Of a DNA stretch of 64,000 nucleotides, positions 25,238 through 34,662 are shown one piece after another. The DNA lies in the NCBI GenBank assembly GCA_031418035.1, contig JANOWU010000037.1, forward strand, positions 1 through 64,000. Reading direction: 5' to 3'. The notes under the pieces were generated by a model, which had not been told where the DNA came from, searched no databases, and saw nothing but the letters and a program-made list of their open reading frames with translations. This stretch comes from JANOYY01 sp031418035 (GTDB lineage: Bacteria; Actinomycetota; Acidimicrobiia; Acidimicrobiales; JANYDT01). Both the position numbers and the translations under genes were made by a program. The stretch's first letter is position 1. The number at the start of each line of letters is the position of its first letter.

Positions 25238-25645
25238 ATGACTTCGCTCTTGACTGAAATCGACCATGTCGCCATCGCCGTGCACGATCTTGAGGCTGCG
25301 ATCGCCTACTACCGAGACGTGTACGGCGCCGAAGTCGACCATCGCGAGGTCGTCGAATCCGACGGGGTGGAGGAAGCGCTCCTCAAGGTGGCCGACAGCT
25401 ACGTGCAACTGCTCACGCCGACACGACCCGACTCGCCCGTTGCAAAGTATCTTGAAAAGCGCGGTGAGGGTATACATCACATCGGCTACCGAGTAGCCGA
25501 TTGTTCCGTGGCCCTCGAGTCGGTGAAGGCGGCCGGTGGAAAGGTTCTCGACGAGCACCCACGACCGGGATCTCGTGGCACCACCGTGGCGTTCATCCAC
25601 CCGAAGACCACCTTCGGAACCCTGGTCGAACTCGTCCAGGAGTAA
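25238..25645 (+). CDS. mce: methylmalonyl-CoA epimerase
   Basis: A 135-residue vicinal-oxygen-chelate protein. The ATG at 25238 opens directly on TEIDHVAIAVHDLEAAIAYY. Metal ligands are the H in IDHVAIAV, the H in EGIHHIGYRV and the terminal E in GTLVELVQE, the set found in methylmalonyl-CoA epimerases, which interconvert the R and S forms in propionate and odd-chain fatty acid metabolism. The mutase genes are not in the window. The family assignment is strong; a related glyoxalase-like activity is the alternative. Confidence 0.9.
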   Translation: MTSLLTEIDHVAIAVHDLEAAIAYYRDVYGAEVDHREVVESDGVEEALLKVADSYVQLLTPTRPDSPVAKYLEKRGEGIHHIGYRVADCSVALESVKAAGGKVLDEHPRPGSRGTTVAFIHPKTTFGTLVELVQE

Positions 25646-25711
25646 GCGCTTTTCGGTACTCCAAAAGCACACATATCGATACTGATACGCGCGTTCTACA
25701 GAATTGCGACG

Positions 25712-25717
25712 TATCGT
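25712..25717 (+). promoter_or_regulatory. -10 hexamer of a leaderless promoter (GH63-like gene)
   Basis: TATCGT lies 7 bases before the GTG at 25725. No Shine-Dalgarno is present. Confidence 0.45.
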
Positions 25718-25724
25718 CGCGCTC

Positions 25725-28322
25725 GTGAATGATTCCGGTGGGCACCATCTCCGCGTCGAACACCGACGTCTTGCGGATCGGCGCTCGTGGCTCCGATGGG
25801 GCCCGTATCTGGCCGAGCGCGCCTGGGCAACCGTTCGCGAGGATTACAGCGAAGACGGCAAGGGAGTCTGGACCGAGTTTCCCCACGACCATGCTCGATC
25901 GCGGGCATATCGCTGGAACGAAGACGGCCTGGCCGGCATCTGCGACATCGACCAGGAACTGTGCGTCGCGTTCTCGTTCTGGAACGGGCGAGACCCAATC
26001 CTGAAGGAGCGTCTCTACGGACTCACCGGCCTCGAAGGCAACCACGGCGAGGACGTAAAGGAGTACTGGTGGTACCTCGATGCGACACCGACGCATTCGT
26101 ACATGAAGTGGGCCTACGCGTATCCACAAGACGAGTTTCCGTACGAACAGCTGATCCGTGAGAACGCCGCCCGCACCCGGGAGGAACCCGAATTTGAACT
26201 CGGCGACACGGGAGTCTTCGACGAAGACCGCTACTGGGACATTGAAGTCACCTGGGTGAAGGAATCCCCGAATGATATGTACGCAGTCGTTCGTGCGACG
26301 AATCGCGGTCCGCATACCGAGACACTTCACATTTTGCCGACCATGTGGTTTCGGAATCAGTGGTCCTATGAATCCGGCCGAAATCCACCCGACATCATGC
26401 TGGTCGACGGCGCGTTGGTGGCAAAGGGTGTCTTCGGTAGTTCCATGACGCTGTCCGGCAGCGGGACACCCCAAGCGCTGTTCTGCAACAACGAAACCAA
26501 CACCCGTCGGCTCTTTCACGACGAGAGCGGTCCGCCGTTCGCGAAGGACGGCATCAACGATCACGTCGTGACGAACGCACCGACGGTCGACCCCGAGCAA
26601 CACGGATCGAAAGCTGCGCTGTGGTACACGCTCACCGCCAACGCACATCAGGAGGTGGAGATCCGCCTCCGATTCGGACAACACGCAGAGAAGATCGACG
26701 AAGCGACGGCGAACGATGTCGTGGCGCAACGAAAAGTCGAAGCCGACGAATACTATGCGCACGTAATACCAGCTCACGTCAGCGATGAAGACCGCCAGAT
26801 AGCCCGCCAGGCCTTCGCCGGGCTCCTGTGGACGAAGCAGTTCTACAACTTCGATGTGGAGCGTTGGATCAACGGTGACCCCGCCAGCCCGGCGCCACCC
26901 GCGCAACGACGCAACGGACGAAACGCTGCATGGTGGCACGTGCACAACAGCGACGTCATCTCCATGCCCGACGGTTGGGAGTATCCCTGGTACGCCGCGT
27001 GGGATCTCGCCTTTCACTGCATTGCGCTTGCTCACGTCGACCCGACATTCGCGAAGGAGCAATTGCTCCTGTTGTGCCGCGAGGACTACATGCATCCAAA
27101 CGGCCAGCTGCCTGCCTACGAATGGGCATTCGACGACGTGAACCCACCAGTCCACGCCTTTGCGGCCATGGCCGTATACGACGTCGACGGAAGACAGGAT
27201 CGAGAGTTCCTGACCCGGATGTTTCACAAACTCCTCATCAATTTCACCTGGTGGGTGAACCGCAAGGACACGCTCGGTCGAAACGTGTTCGAGGGTGGCT
27301 TCCTCGGTCTCGACAACATCAGCCCGATCAATCGCTCCGAAGGCGTGCCGGAAGGGTTCCGACTCGAGCAGTCCGACGGCACGGCCTGGATGGCTGCCTT
27401 CGCCCTTCGGATGATGGAGATGGCACTCGAACTGAGTGACCACGACCCGGTGTACGGTGACTTGGCCGTCAAGTTCTTCGACCACTTCGCGTACATAGCA
27501 AATGCTATGCACACATCGGGTTTGTGGGATGAGTCCATGGGTTTCTACTGCGACCTGCTCCACCGGGACGATGAGAAGATCCCGCTCACCATCCGCTCCA
27601 TGGTGGGGTTGATCCCCCTCATCGCCACCAGCATGCTCCCGACCGAACGCGTTCTCACACCGTCACCGTTCGCCGACCATTTTCTCTGGTTCGTCTCCGA
27701 GCGTCACTGGACGGCGTCACACGTCCTTGCGTCGCGCTACAGCCTCCAACAACCGACGATTCTTGTCGGCCTTGCCGACGTCGGACGATTCGAACGTGTA
27801 CTTGCCAAGTTGCTCGACGAAGCCGAGTTTCTCGCTCCCCACGGGATCCGATCGCTGTCGGCGACACATCGGGCCGAACCCTTCACGCTCGACGTGGATG
27901 GACTCCGCGCAACAATTGGCTACGAGCCAGCGGAGTCTCAGACCCCGTTGTTCGGCGGCAACTCGAACTGGCGCGGTCCGGTGTGGTTCCCGGTCAACTA
28001 CGTCTTGATCGAGGCATTGCGAACGTACGCGAATCACCTCGGCGATGACTATACGGTTGCGTATCCGACCGGGTCGTCGCATCGATTGGGCTTGCACGGC
28101 GTGGCCGACCAGATATCGGACCGATTGACCGCACTCTTTCGTCGACGCGAAGACGGGACCAGGATGTACGCAGATCGCCACGTGGACCGGTGGCCAGACC
28201 GCGTGCTCTTCTACGAGTACTTCGATGGCGACACCGGCGCCGGGCTCGGCGCATCACACCAAACGGGTTGGACCGCGCTCGTCGCCGACCTGATCGTCCG
28301 TCAGAAGTCTGCCCATACGTAG
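25725..28322 (+). CDS. GH63-like glucosidase / MGH1-like glycoside hydrolase
   Basis: An 865-residue protein with no signal peptide, so cytosolic. The N-terminal half is beta-rich (RSWLRWGPYLAERAWATVRE, PHDHARSRAYRWNEDGLAG). The C-terminal half is an (alpha/alpha)6 barrel with MPDGWEYPWYAAWDLAFH, NGQLPAYEWAFDDVNPPVHA and NSNWRGPVWFPVNYVL, which fit GH63 and mannosylglycerate-hydrolase-like enzymes. Candidate acid and base residues are the D of AAWDLAF and an acidic residue near EYFDGDTGAG. It probably trims alpha-glucosides or a compatible-solute glycoside. The GTG at 25725 is chosen because a leaderless -10 fits it. Confidence 0.85.
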   Translation: MNDSGGHHLRVEHRRLADRRSWLRWGPYLAERAWATVREDYSEDGKGVWTEFPHDHARSRAYRWNEDGLAGICDIDQELCVAFSFWNGRDPILKERLYGLTGLEGNHGEDVKEYWWYLDATPTHSYMKWAYAYPQDEFPYEQLIRENAARTREEPEFELGDTGVFDEDRYWDIEVTWVKESPNDMYAVVRATNRGPHTETLHILPTMWFRNQWSYESGRNPPDIMLVDGALVAKGVFGSSMTLSGSGTPQALFCNNETNTRRLFHDESGPPFAKDGINDHVVTNAPTVDPEQHGSKAALWYTLTANAHQEVEIRLRFGQHAEKIDEATANDVVAQRKVEADEYYAHVIPAHVSDEDRQIARQAFAGLLWTKQFYNFDVERWINGDPASPAPPAQRRNGRNAAWWHVHNSDVISMPDGWEYPWYAAWDLAFHCIALAHVDPTFAKEQLLLLCREDYMHPNGQLPAYEWAFDDVNPPVHAFAAMAVYDVDGRQDREFLTRMFHKLLINFTWWVNRKDTLGRNVFEGGFLGLDNISPINRSEGVPEGFRLEQSDGTAWMAAFALRMMEMALELSDHDPVYGDLAVKFFDHFAYIANAMHTSGLWDESMGFYCDLLHRDDEKIPLTIRSMVGLIPLIATSMLPTERVLTPSPFADHFLWFVSERHWTASHVLASRYSLQQPTILVGLADVGRFERVLAKLLDEAEFLAPHGIRSLSATHRAEPFTLDVDGLRATIGYEPAESQTPLFGGNSNWRGPVWFPVNYVLIEALRTYANHLGDDYTVAYPTGSSHRLGLHGVADQISDRLTALFRRREDGTRMYADRHVDRWPDRVLFYEYFDGDTGAGLGASHQTGWTALVADLIVRQKSAHT

Positions 28323-28339
28323 CGTCCGTCGGTCGGCGG

Positions 28340-28375
28340 TCCCGGTTCGTCGGTCAGCGTTCGCACGAACCGGGA
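28340..28375. terminator. bidirectional hairpin between convergent genes
   Basis: A perfect 11-bp stem, TCCCGGTTCGT with ACGAACCGGGA, has a 14-base loop between the GH63-like gene and the DUF3566 gene. It has no T-run, so it is either a weak terminator or a transcript-end stabiliser for both sides. Confidence 0.55.
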
Positions 28376-28402
28376 GCCGTCGAGCTCTTCAGGGCTCCGC
28401 CG

Positions 28403-29104
28403 TCACGAACTCGAACCCACCGCCGGGGTTTCTCGGGGACGCAGGTGATCCGTCCAGGTATTGTCGTCGTCGATATCGGCATCGTCGAGATAGTCGTCGT
28501 CGACATAGCCGTCGGTCACTGGCGCGGCCGCGGGTTGTGATGGTTGACGCAGCGGCGGGAATTGCGTTGGCGGCTGCGCGGTGGGACGCGCTGTTTCAGG
28601 CGTGCGTTGGGGCGTCGGCGGCCGGGGCTTGTGCTTGGCTGCCTTGCGTCGAGCGCGCAACGCCCTTCGACGCTGCCGGCGCGACAGCGAGGAGCCGTCG
28701 GTGTGTTCCTGCAGGACCGACAACACCAAGCCACCAAAGATGCCCGAAAGCATGTTGTAGAAGAAAGCCAGCGTGACGGTGGCGATGGTTGCGACCAAAA
28801 CCATGGCCGCGCCGATGGTCACGGCGGAGCGAAAGAGAACGTCGCCATGAACTTCGAACTCATCCCAACCAAGCCGGGTAATGAGTCGTTCCAAGTTCTT
28901 GATCGTGCCCATGCGATTGGCCACGAACCACACACCGCTCAGAACGCCGAGGGTCAACAGGTAGCACAGGAGATGGAAGAAGAAGGCGACTTTGGCTACC
29001 GGCCACAACTCGAAGCGGCGGACTACTCGCCGGACCTTCACGCCTTTGCGCATTGGGTCGAGTGTAGTCAGTGCGCGCGTCACCAATTTGGCGTTCGGCA
29101 ACAT
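28403..29104 (-). CDS. DUF3566 membrane protein downstream of gyrA
   Basis: A 233-residue protein. The DUF3566 core (about 20-130) starts VRRVVRRFELWPVAKVAFFF and has two membrane segments (LLCYLLTLGVLSGVWFVAN and AVTIGAAMVLVATIATVTLAFF). The C-terminal 100 residues are basic, then Pro-rich, then acidic (VDDDYLDDADIDDD). The family is conserved next to gyrA throughout actinobacteria, but its function is not established. A start at the internal ATG (residue 18) is also possible, since nothing upstream marks the first one. Confidence 0.85.
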   Translation of the reverse strand: MLPNAKLVTRALTTLDPMRKGVKVRRVVRRFELWPVAKVAFFFHLLCYLLTLGVLSGVWFVANRMGTIKNLERLITRLGWDEFEVHGDVLFRSAVTIGAAMVLVATIATVTLAFFYNMLSGIFGGLVLSVLQEHTDGSSLSRRQRRRALRARRKAAKHKPRPPTPQRTPETARPTAQPPTQFPPLRQPSQPAAAPVTDGYVDDDYLDDADIDDDNTWTDHLRPRETPAVGSSS

Positions 29105-29155
29105 TCTTGAGGCACACCGTTCGGGCCTGTTGGCACAAGCCGTCTACGGCCGGTA

Positions 29156-29191
29156 GCGCCGTTACGGCCCGGCGGCGCCGTTACGGCCCGG
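29156..29191. repeat. 19-bp tandem duplication across the TadE-like stop codon
   Basis: GCGCCGTTACGGCCCGG occurs twice with a period of 19 bases (29156 and 29175). The second copy contains the stop codon of the TadE-like gene. Confidence 0.75.
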
Positions 29192-29561
29192 TGGCGACGC
29201 CGTCGTCGACGGGAATCCAGACGTCGACGACAATCGGCCGCTCGCGAGTTGTGCGTTCCGCTCGCGCCGACGCGCTCTGATCAGCGCCCAGGAGCACCAC
29301 CGTGACCTCGACACCGGCGTCGGACTCCGACCACTGCGTGATGCGCACACCGTTCTCCTGCGCGACCCGACTCGCCGTTGCCCGGTCAGCCCCCGCGCCA
29401 GCGAGCGCAACGGCATCAGCACCGATCTGCGCGTCGCTGCGTTCGATCGCCGCCCGAGCAATCTGCAGCGACGCAACGAAGAGCAGGCCAATGGCAACGA
29501 CGACTCCCGTCAGCGCGAACACCGTGCTTCCGCGTTCTCGAGCGGTCATTCTCTGGCCCAT
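29181..29561 (-). CDS. TadE/Rv3654c-like single-pass protein
   Basis: A 126-residue protein with a short basic head, TARERGSTVF, then one membrane helix (ALTGVVVAIGLLFVASLQIA) and a small extracytoplasmic domain (RSDAQIGADAVALAGAGADR, then VEVTVVL). The ERGS(T)-hydrophobic start and following Ala/Asp-rich helix match the TadE-like pilin-processing proteins of actinobacteria. These normally sit in a tad pilus cluster, but here it stands alone between gyrA and DUF3566. GAGGGTGG precedes the ATG. Confidence 0.65.
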   Translation of the reverse strand: MGQRMTARERGSTVFALTGVVVAIGLLFVASLQIARAAIERSDAQIGADAVALAGAGADRATASRVAQENGVRITQWSESDAGVEVTVVLLGADQSASARAERTTRERPIVVDVWIPVDDGVATGP

Positions 29562-29665
29562 ACCACCCTCACCCCGCGTTGGCGCAGGTCACCACGACGC
29601 CGCAACGGCGTAGAGGTTTTGCGAACGATTCGGGGGAAGGGGTAGAGGAGAATCAGTGGGCGGAA

Positions 29666-32113
29666 CTACTCGCCGTCGGCGGCCAATACTTTCGCAACTG
29701 CCGCGACGCTTTGGCCATTGTCGAGCTTTTGGACCCGAACGCCCGTTGCTTCGCGACCCTGAGAGGAGATCTCTCGCACCGCGTACCGAGCGGTCACGCC
29801 GGCGTCGGTGATCACCAAGATCTCGTCGTCGAGCTCGCAGGTGAACGCCGCCGTGACCACACCGCGCTTGGCGGGCAACTTGATGGCAATCACCCCTTGA
29901 CCACCGCGGCCCTGTTGGTTGAAGCGCTCGACCTTGGTCCGCTTTCCGAACCCGCCGTTGGTGATGAACAACATGTCGGTGGCATCCGACACCGCATCGC
30001 AGCTCACGACCTCGTCACCGGCCTTCATCTTCATGCCACGTACACCGGCGGCAGCGCGGCCCATGGACCGAACTTCCTCTTCGGTAAAGCGAATGGCCTG
30101 ACCCAGTTTGGAGACCATCAAGATGTCGTCGTTGCCGTTGGTCTGAATGACCCGCACGAGCTCGTCGTCGTCGCGGAGGTTCAACGCAATAATGCCGGCG
30201 CGCAACGACGAGTCGTATTCGCTCATGAGCGTCTTCTTGACCTGTCCGAGTTTCGTACAGAAGAACAGATACCGATTGTCTTCATACGTACGCGTATCGA
30301 TGATCGCTTGAATCTTCTCGTCGGGACCCAGCGGGAGCATGTTCACGATCGCCGTGCCTCGCGCGCTGCGCTCTTTGACGGGAATCTCGTGAGCCTTCAA
30401 TCGATAGACCCGACCCCTGTTGGAGAAGAAGAGCAGATAGGCGTGCGCCGAGGTGGTGACGATGTCGACCACGTAGTCCTCGTCTTTCACCTTCGCGCCC
30501 TGAACACCACGACCTCCGCGGCCCTGAATCCGGAACGTGTCGGAAGGCATTGCCTTCACGTAGCCAACCTTGGAGAACGTGATCACCAGTTCCTGATCCT
30601 CGATGAGATCTTCGATGCTCATGTCGCCCGGATCGAACGTGATGATGCTGCGACGGGGATTCGCAAACTGGTTGCGAATCTCCATCAGTTCGTCCTTGAT
30701 GACCGTGTTCAACACGGTTCGGTCGTTGAGGATGCCCTCGAGAACCTGGATCGACGCCCGCAGTTCCGCTACCTTCTGTTCGATATCGACGCGACTCAAA
30801 CGCGTGAGCTGGCCAAGTTGCATGTCGAGAATTCGGACGGCTTGCTCCGCGCTGAAGTCGAACGGGGCGTTCATAAGTCCTTCTTTCGCACCCGCCCGAT
30901 CTTCACTGCGACGAACCAACGCGATGATCTCGTCGATCACATTGAGCGCCTTCATCAAGCCCTCTTGGATGTGCAGCTGTTCCTTGGCCTTGTCGAGGCG
31001 ATGCTGCGAGCGACGGGTGATGACCTCGACTTGATGCTCGATGTAGTACTGCAGCATCTGCAGCAGGTTGAGGGTGCGAGGAACGCCGTCGACGAGCGAC
31101 ACCATGTTGGCCGAGAACGTGGTTTGCAGCGCCGTCATCTTGAAGAGGTTGTTCATCACCACATGGGAGTTGGCGTCACGCGTCAGTTCGAAGATGATCC
31201 GCGTCTTGCCCTTGGCCGACTCATCGTTCGCGTTCGAGATACCGACCAGTTCGCCGCTCTTCACGAGCTCAGCCACCCGCAACAAGATCGAGTTCGGGCT
31301 CGCCTGGTACGGAAGTTCCGTGACGACGATCTGCTGGCGATTGTTCTTCAATTCCTCGATCTCGGCGACCGCTCGCATCTTGATCGAGCCCTTGCCCGTT
31401 CGGAATGCGTCCATAAGGCCGGCTCGTCCGAGGATCAGCGCCCCGGTCGGGAAGTCAGGGCCCTTGATGAAGTTCATGAGCTCATCGACGGTCGCCTCAG
31501 GACGATCGATCAGGTGAACCACCCCATCGATGACCTCACCCAGGTTGTGCGGCGGAATGTTCGTGGCCATACCAACGGCGATGCCCTGGGACCCGTTGAC
31601 GAGGAGGTTCGGGAAGCGGGCGGGCAGGACCTTCGGTTCTTCGAACTCGCCCGAGTAGTTGCCCTGGAAGTCAACGGTGTCTTCTTCGATCCCGTTCAAC
31701 AGGCGCAGCGCCAGAGGATCGAGGCGGCATTCGGTGTAGCGGTTCGCTGCGGCTGAAGCGTCGGGCGAGCCGAAGTTTCCGTGACCATCGATCAGCGGAT
31801 GACGCAGTGAGAAGGGCTGCACCATGCGGACGAGCGCGTCGTAAATCGCGCTATCGCCGTGCGGATGGTATTTCCCCATAACATCGCCGACCACACGGGC
31901 ACATTTCACGTGTTGACGGTTCGGCAGGAACCCGCCGTCGAACATGCCCCAGAGGATGCGACGGTGCACCGGTTTGAGCCCGTCGCGCACATCGGGGAGC
32001 GCTCGTGACACGATGACCGACATCGCGTAGTCGAGGAAGGATCGCTCCATCTCCTCCTGGATTTCGATCGGCTCGAAGTTGCCGAATTCAAGTGGTGGTT
32101 CGTTGTTACTCAT
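29666..32113 (-). CDS. gyrA: DNA gyrase subunit A
   Basis: An 815-residue type II topoisomerase subunit that cuts and rejoins DNA. The catalytic tyrosine is Y126 in ANRYTECRL. The quinolone region reads HGDSAIYDALVRM, with S88 and D92 at the positions of E. coli S83 and D87, the sensitive-type residues. The C-terminal beta-pinwheel starts about residue 500 and has the GyrA box as QGRGGRG, which is needed for DNA wrapping. An AAGGAAAA Shine-Dalgarno precedes the ATG. It is read from the same direction as gyrB, 141 bases downstream of it. That gap holds inverted repeats (CGCTTCGT/ACGAAGCG and AGCAGG/CCTGCT) but no terminator. Confidence 0.98.
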   Translation of the reverse strand: MSNNEPPLEFGNFEPIEIQEEMERSFLDYAMSVIVSRALPDVRDGLKPVHRRILWGMFDGGFLPNRQHVKCARVVGDVMGKYHPHGDSAIYDALVRMVQPFSLRHPLIDGHGNFGSPDASAAANRYTECRLDPLALRLLNGIEEDTVDFQGNYSGEFEEPKVLPARFPNLLVNGSQGIAVGMATNIPPHNLGEVIDGVVHLIDRPEATVDELMNFIKGPDFPTGALILGRAGLMDAFRTGKGSIKMRAVAEIEELKNNRQQIVVTELPYQASPNSILLRVAELVKSGELVGISNANDESAKGKTRIIFELTRDANSHVVMNNLFKMTALQTTFSANMVSLVDGVPRTLNLLQMLQYYIEHQVEVITRRSQHRLDKAKEQLHIQEGLMKALNVIDEIIALVRRSEDRAGAKEGLMNAPFDFSAEQAVRILDMQLGQLTRLSRVDIEQKVAELRASIQVLEGILNDRTVLNTVIKDELMEIRNQFANPRRSIITFDPGDMSIEDLIEDQELVITFSKVGYVKAMPSDTFRIQGRGGRGVQGAKVKDEDYVVDIVTTSAHAYLLFFSNRGRVYRLKAHEIPVKERSARGTAIVNMLPLGPDEKIQAIIDTRTYEDNRYLFFCTKLGQVKKTLMSEYDSSLRAGIIALNLRDDDELVRVIQTNGNDDILMVSKLGQAIRFTEEEVRSMGRAAAGVRGMKMKAGDEVVSCDAVSDATDMLFITNGGFGKRTKVERFNQQGRGGQGVIAIKLPAKRGVVTAAFTCELDDEILVITDAGVTARYAVREISSQGREATGVRVQKLDNGQSVAAVAKVLAADGE

Positions 32114-32254
32114 CGTGTTGTCTTTTCCTTGTCTTTCAACTCGTATGTGCGCTTAGCAGGGTGATGAAATCCTGCTTTTCGACCGCTTCGTATCCACATA
32201 TTGGCTGGTCAACGAAGCGCGCGTCGGTCGGAAGGAAGGTTTTCATCAACGCTG

Positions 32255-34363
32255 CTAGATGTCCAGGAATCGGACGTCGTTTGCGTTTTGCACGATGAAC
32301 TTCTTGCGACTCTCCACGTCGTCGCCCATAAGCGTGCTCATTACCTCATCGGCTATCGCGGCTTGTTCCACGGTCACCTTCAGGAGTGTTCGCTTGGTGG
32401 TATCGAGCGTGGTTTCGCCGAGCTCGTCGGCGTCCATTTCGCCAAGGCCTTTGAGTCGATTGAACTCGAACTTCTTGTTGGGGTTTGCCGCGAGGAACGC
32501 TGTTTTCGCAGCATCGTCTTTCAGGTACTGCTTTTCCTTGCCAACAACAACGCTGTAGAGCGGAGGCTGCGCGATGTAGCAGTAGCCCGCTTCAACCAAC
32601 GGCTTCATCTGTCGGAAGAAGAACGTGAGGAGCAGCGTACGAATGTGGGCCCCGTCGACGTCGGCATCACAAAGCGCTATCACCTTGTGGTATCGAACCT
32701 TCGCCGGATCGAACTCCTCGCCAACCCCGGCACCAATCGCGCTGATCAAGGCCTGGATTTCGTTGTTTTGCATCATCTTGTCGATGCGAGCTCGTTCGAC
32801 GTTCAAGATCTTTCCGCGAATCGGCAAGATGGCCTGCGTCTTCGGGTCGCGGGCGTCGGTGGCCGAGCCCATTGCGGAGTCGCCTTCCACAATGAACAAC
32901 TCGGACTCCGCCGGATTTTTGCTCGAACAGTCTTTGAGCTTGCCGGGCAGACCACCGCCGAACGTCGCCGACTTGCGAGCTACGTCGCGAGCCTTCCGAG
33001 CCGCGATACGACCCTGTTGCGCGAGCTGTGCCTTCTTCACGATCCGGTTGGCCTCGGTCGGGTTCTCTTCGAACCACTCCGCCAACTTCTCATTGGTCGC
33101 CTTTTGCACCAGCGTCTTCATGCTGGTGTTGCCGAGCTTGTCTTTGGTCTGCCCTTCGAACTGCGGGTCGCGTAGCTTCACACTGATGATCGCCGTGAGT
33201 CCTTCACGGATGTCTTCGCCCTGGAAGTTCTCGTCTTTTTCCTTGATGAGGTTCTTGTCGCGCGCGTACTTGTTGACGATGCTCGTGAGTGCCGACTTGA
33301 ACCCCTCCTCGTGGGTTCCGCCGCCATTGGTGGCGATGCCGTTGGCGAAACTGTGAAGGCCCTCGTAGTAGCCGGTGTTCCACTGCACCGCCACTTCGGC
33401 TTCGCCTCCCGTTTCGTCGGCGACCTTGAAGTGCGGGACCTTCGTGAAGAGGGGATCCTTCGTGGAGTTCAGGTGCTTGACGAAGTCCTTCAAACCATCG
33501 TTGAACTTGAAGGTGTGCACCGACGGTTGCCCCTCAGCGTCGCGATCGTGGTCGGGGCGTTCATCGGTGAAGCGGATCTCGAGCCCGGCGTTCAGGAACG
33601 CCATCATCCGGAACCGTTCGAGCATCGTTTCGGCGCGGAACTCCGTCGTTTCGAAGATCGTCGGATCCGGCCAGAACGTCACGGTCGTACCGGTACGGCC
33701 ACGCGGGGCCTTACCGGTCACCGCGAGCTTGGTCTTGATGACGCCACCCTTGTGAAACTCGAGGTAGTGGCGCTGGCCTTCGCGATCGATCTCCGCGGTG
33801 AGGCGCGCCGACAGCGCGTTGACGACCGAAACGCCGACGCCGTGAAGGCCACCTGAAACCTTGTAGCCCGAACCCTCGCCGAACTTTCCGCCGGCGTTCA
33901 GGACCGAGAGCACAATCTCGGCGGCCGGCTTGCCGTCGTACTTCTTGTCCTGGTGCTTCATGGGAGACACCGGGATACCGCGGCCGTCGTCTTCCACGCG
34001 ACAGCCCCCGTCGGCCTGCAGCGTGATCGTGATCTTCGTGGCGAACCCGGCCATGGCTTCGTCGACGGCGTTGTCGACGACTTCCCAGACACAGTGGTGC
34101 AGACCGGTGATCCCGGTCGACCCGATGTACATGCCCGGCCGCTTACGGACGTGCTCACGGCCGTCGAGGATCGTGATGTCATCGGCGCTGTAGTTGGCTG
34201 AGCCCTTGTTCGCAGAGTTCGTGGGCGGTGGCGCCGACGGCGTAGGGGACGGCGATACGGCCGGTGATACGGCCGGTGTTGGTGATGAAGGGGCGCCTGA
34301 GACCGAACCGGAATCGTTCGGTACTTCGGGCGAGGGATTTTGGGAACTGTTGTCATGCGCCAT
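32255..34363 (-). CDS. gyrB: DNA gyrase subunit B
   Basis: A 702-residue ATPase subunit of gyrase. The GHKL domain has VVDNAVDEAMAGF, EDDGRGIPV and GGLHGVGVSVVNAL. The TOPRIM domain has VEGDSAMGSA, where most gyrases have EGDSAGGSA, then CDADVDGAHI, and the C-terminus KGLGEMDADEL is normal. A Ser/Pro-rich head of about 58 residues precedes the first conserved part (DDITILDGREHVRKRPGM), longer than in most relatives. AAAGG lies 9 bases before the ATG and supports the long form. Confidence 0.98.
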   Translation of the reverse strand: MAHDNSSQNPSPEVPNDSGSVSGAPSSPTPAVSPAVSPSPTPSAPPPTNSANKGSANYSADDITILDGREHVRKRPGMYIGSTGITGLHHCVWEVVDNAVDEAMAGFATKITITLQADGGCRVEDDGRGIPVSPMKHQDKKYDGKPAAEIVLSVLNAGGKFGEGSGYKVSGGLHGVGVSVVNALSARLTAEIDREGQRHYLEFHKGGVIKTKLAVTGKAPRGRTGTTVTFWPDPTIFETTEFRAETMLERFRMMAFLNAGLEIRFTDERPDHDRDAEGQPSVHTFKFNDGLKDFVKHLNSTKDPLFTKVPHFKVADETGGEAEVAVQWNTGYYEGLHSFANGIATNGGGTHEEGFKSALTSIVNKYARDKNLIKEKDENFQGEDIREGLTAIISVKLRDPQFEGQTKDKLGNTSMKTLVQKATNEKLAEWFEENPTEANRIVKKAQLAQQGRIAARKARDVARKSATFGGGLPGKLKDCSSKNPAESELFIVEGDSAMGSATDARDPKTQAILPIRGKILNVERARIDKMMQNNEIQALISAIGAGVGEEFDPAKVRYHKVIALCDADVDGAHIRTLLLTFFFRQMKPLVEAGYCYIAQPPLYSVVVGKEKQYLKDDAAKTAFLAANPNKKFEFNRLKGLGEMDADELGETTLDTTKRTLLKVTVEQAAIADEVMSTLMGDDVESRKKFIVQNANDVRFLDI

Positions 34364-34413
34364 GGGCGCGCGCCTTTCGATCGGAGAACTTCGGCGGAAG
34401 ATCTACGTTGAGC

Positions 34414-34583
34414 AAAAAAGATGCCCCGAACACCGGGCCGGAGCACGCGATATCCGGTTTCCGCCAAGAATTCGAGCTTGGTCGTCCCTGGCAGAATTCC
34501 AGGTCTTTCACCATGAGTTTTTGGATGGCGGGGGAAAGTGTTTTGGCTGGTCAGAACATATGAATAGCAACCATGTAAGTCTA
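34414..34583 (-). promoter_or_regulatory. gyrB leader with promoter-like hexamer and terminator-like hairpin
   Basis: The 299 bases between DUF721 and gyrB hold no gene. On the minus strand TAGACT (34578-34583) looks like a -10 element. About 140 bases downstream GGCCCG and CGGGGC form a hairpin (34423-34438) followed by TTTTTT (34414-34419), 50 bases before the gyrB ATG. The hairpin could end dnaA-recF operon transcripts or attenuate gyrB. Confidence 0.5.
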
Positions 34584-34662
34584 CCCGAGGGGTGGGACAC
34601 TCCCGACCGTTTCCGGCGCTGATTTCGGTCTTTTTTCGGTGATTTTGCGCCCTTTTGGGCTT

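Noticed and set aside
25593..27563. 656-residue minus-strand frame
   Set aside because: Antisense to mce and the GH63-like gene; no start signal and no motif.
29378..31756. 792-residue plus-strand frame
   Set aside because: It is the mirror of gyrA, a common artefact in GC-rich DNA.
32114..32254. Terminator between gyrB and gyrA
   Set aside because: Inverted repeats are present but there is no T-run on the minus strand, and the two genes are normally co-transcribed.
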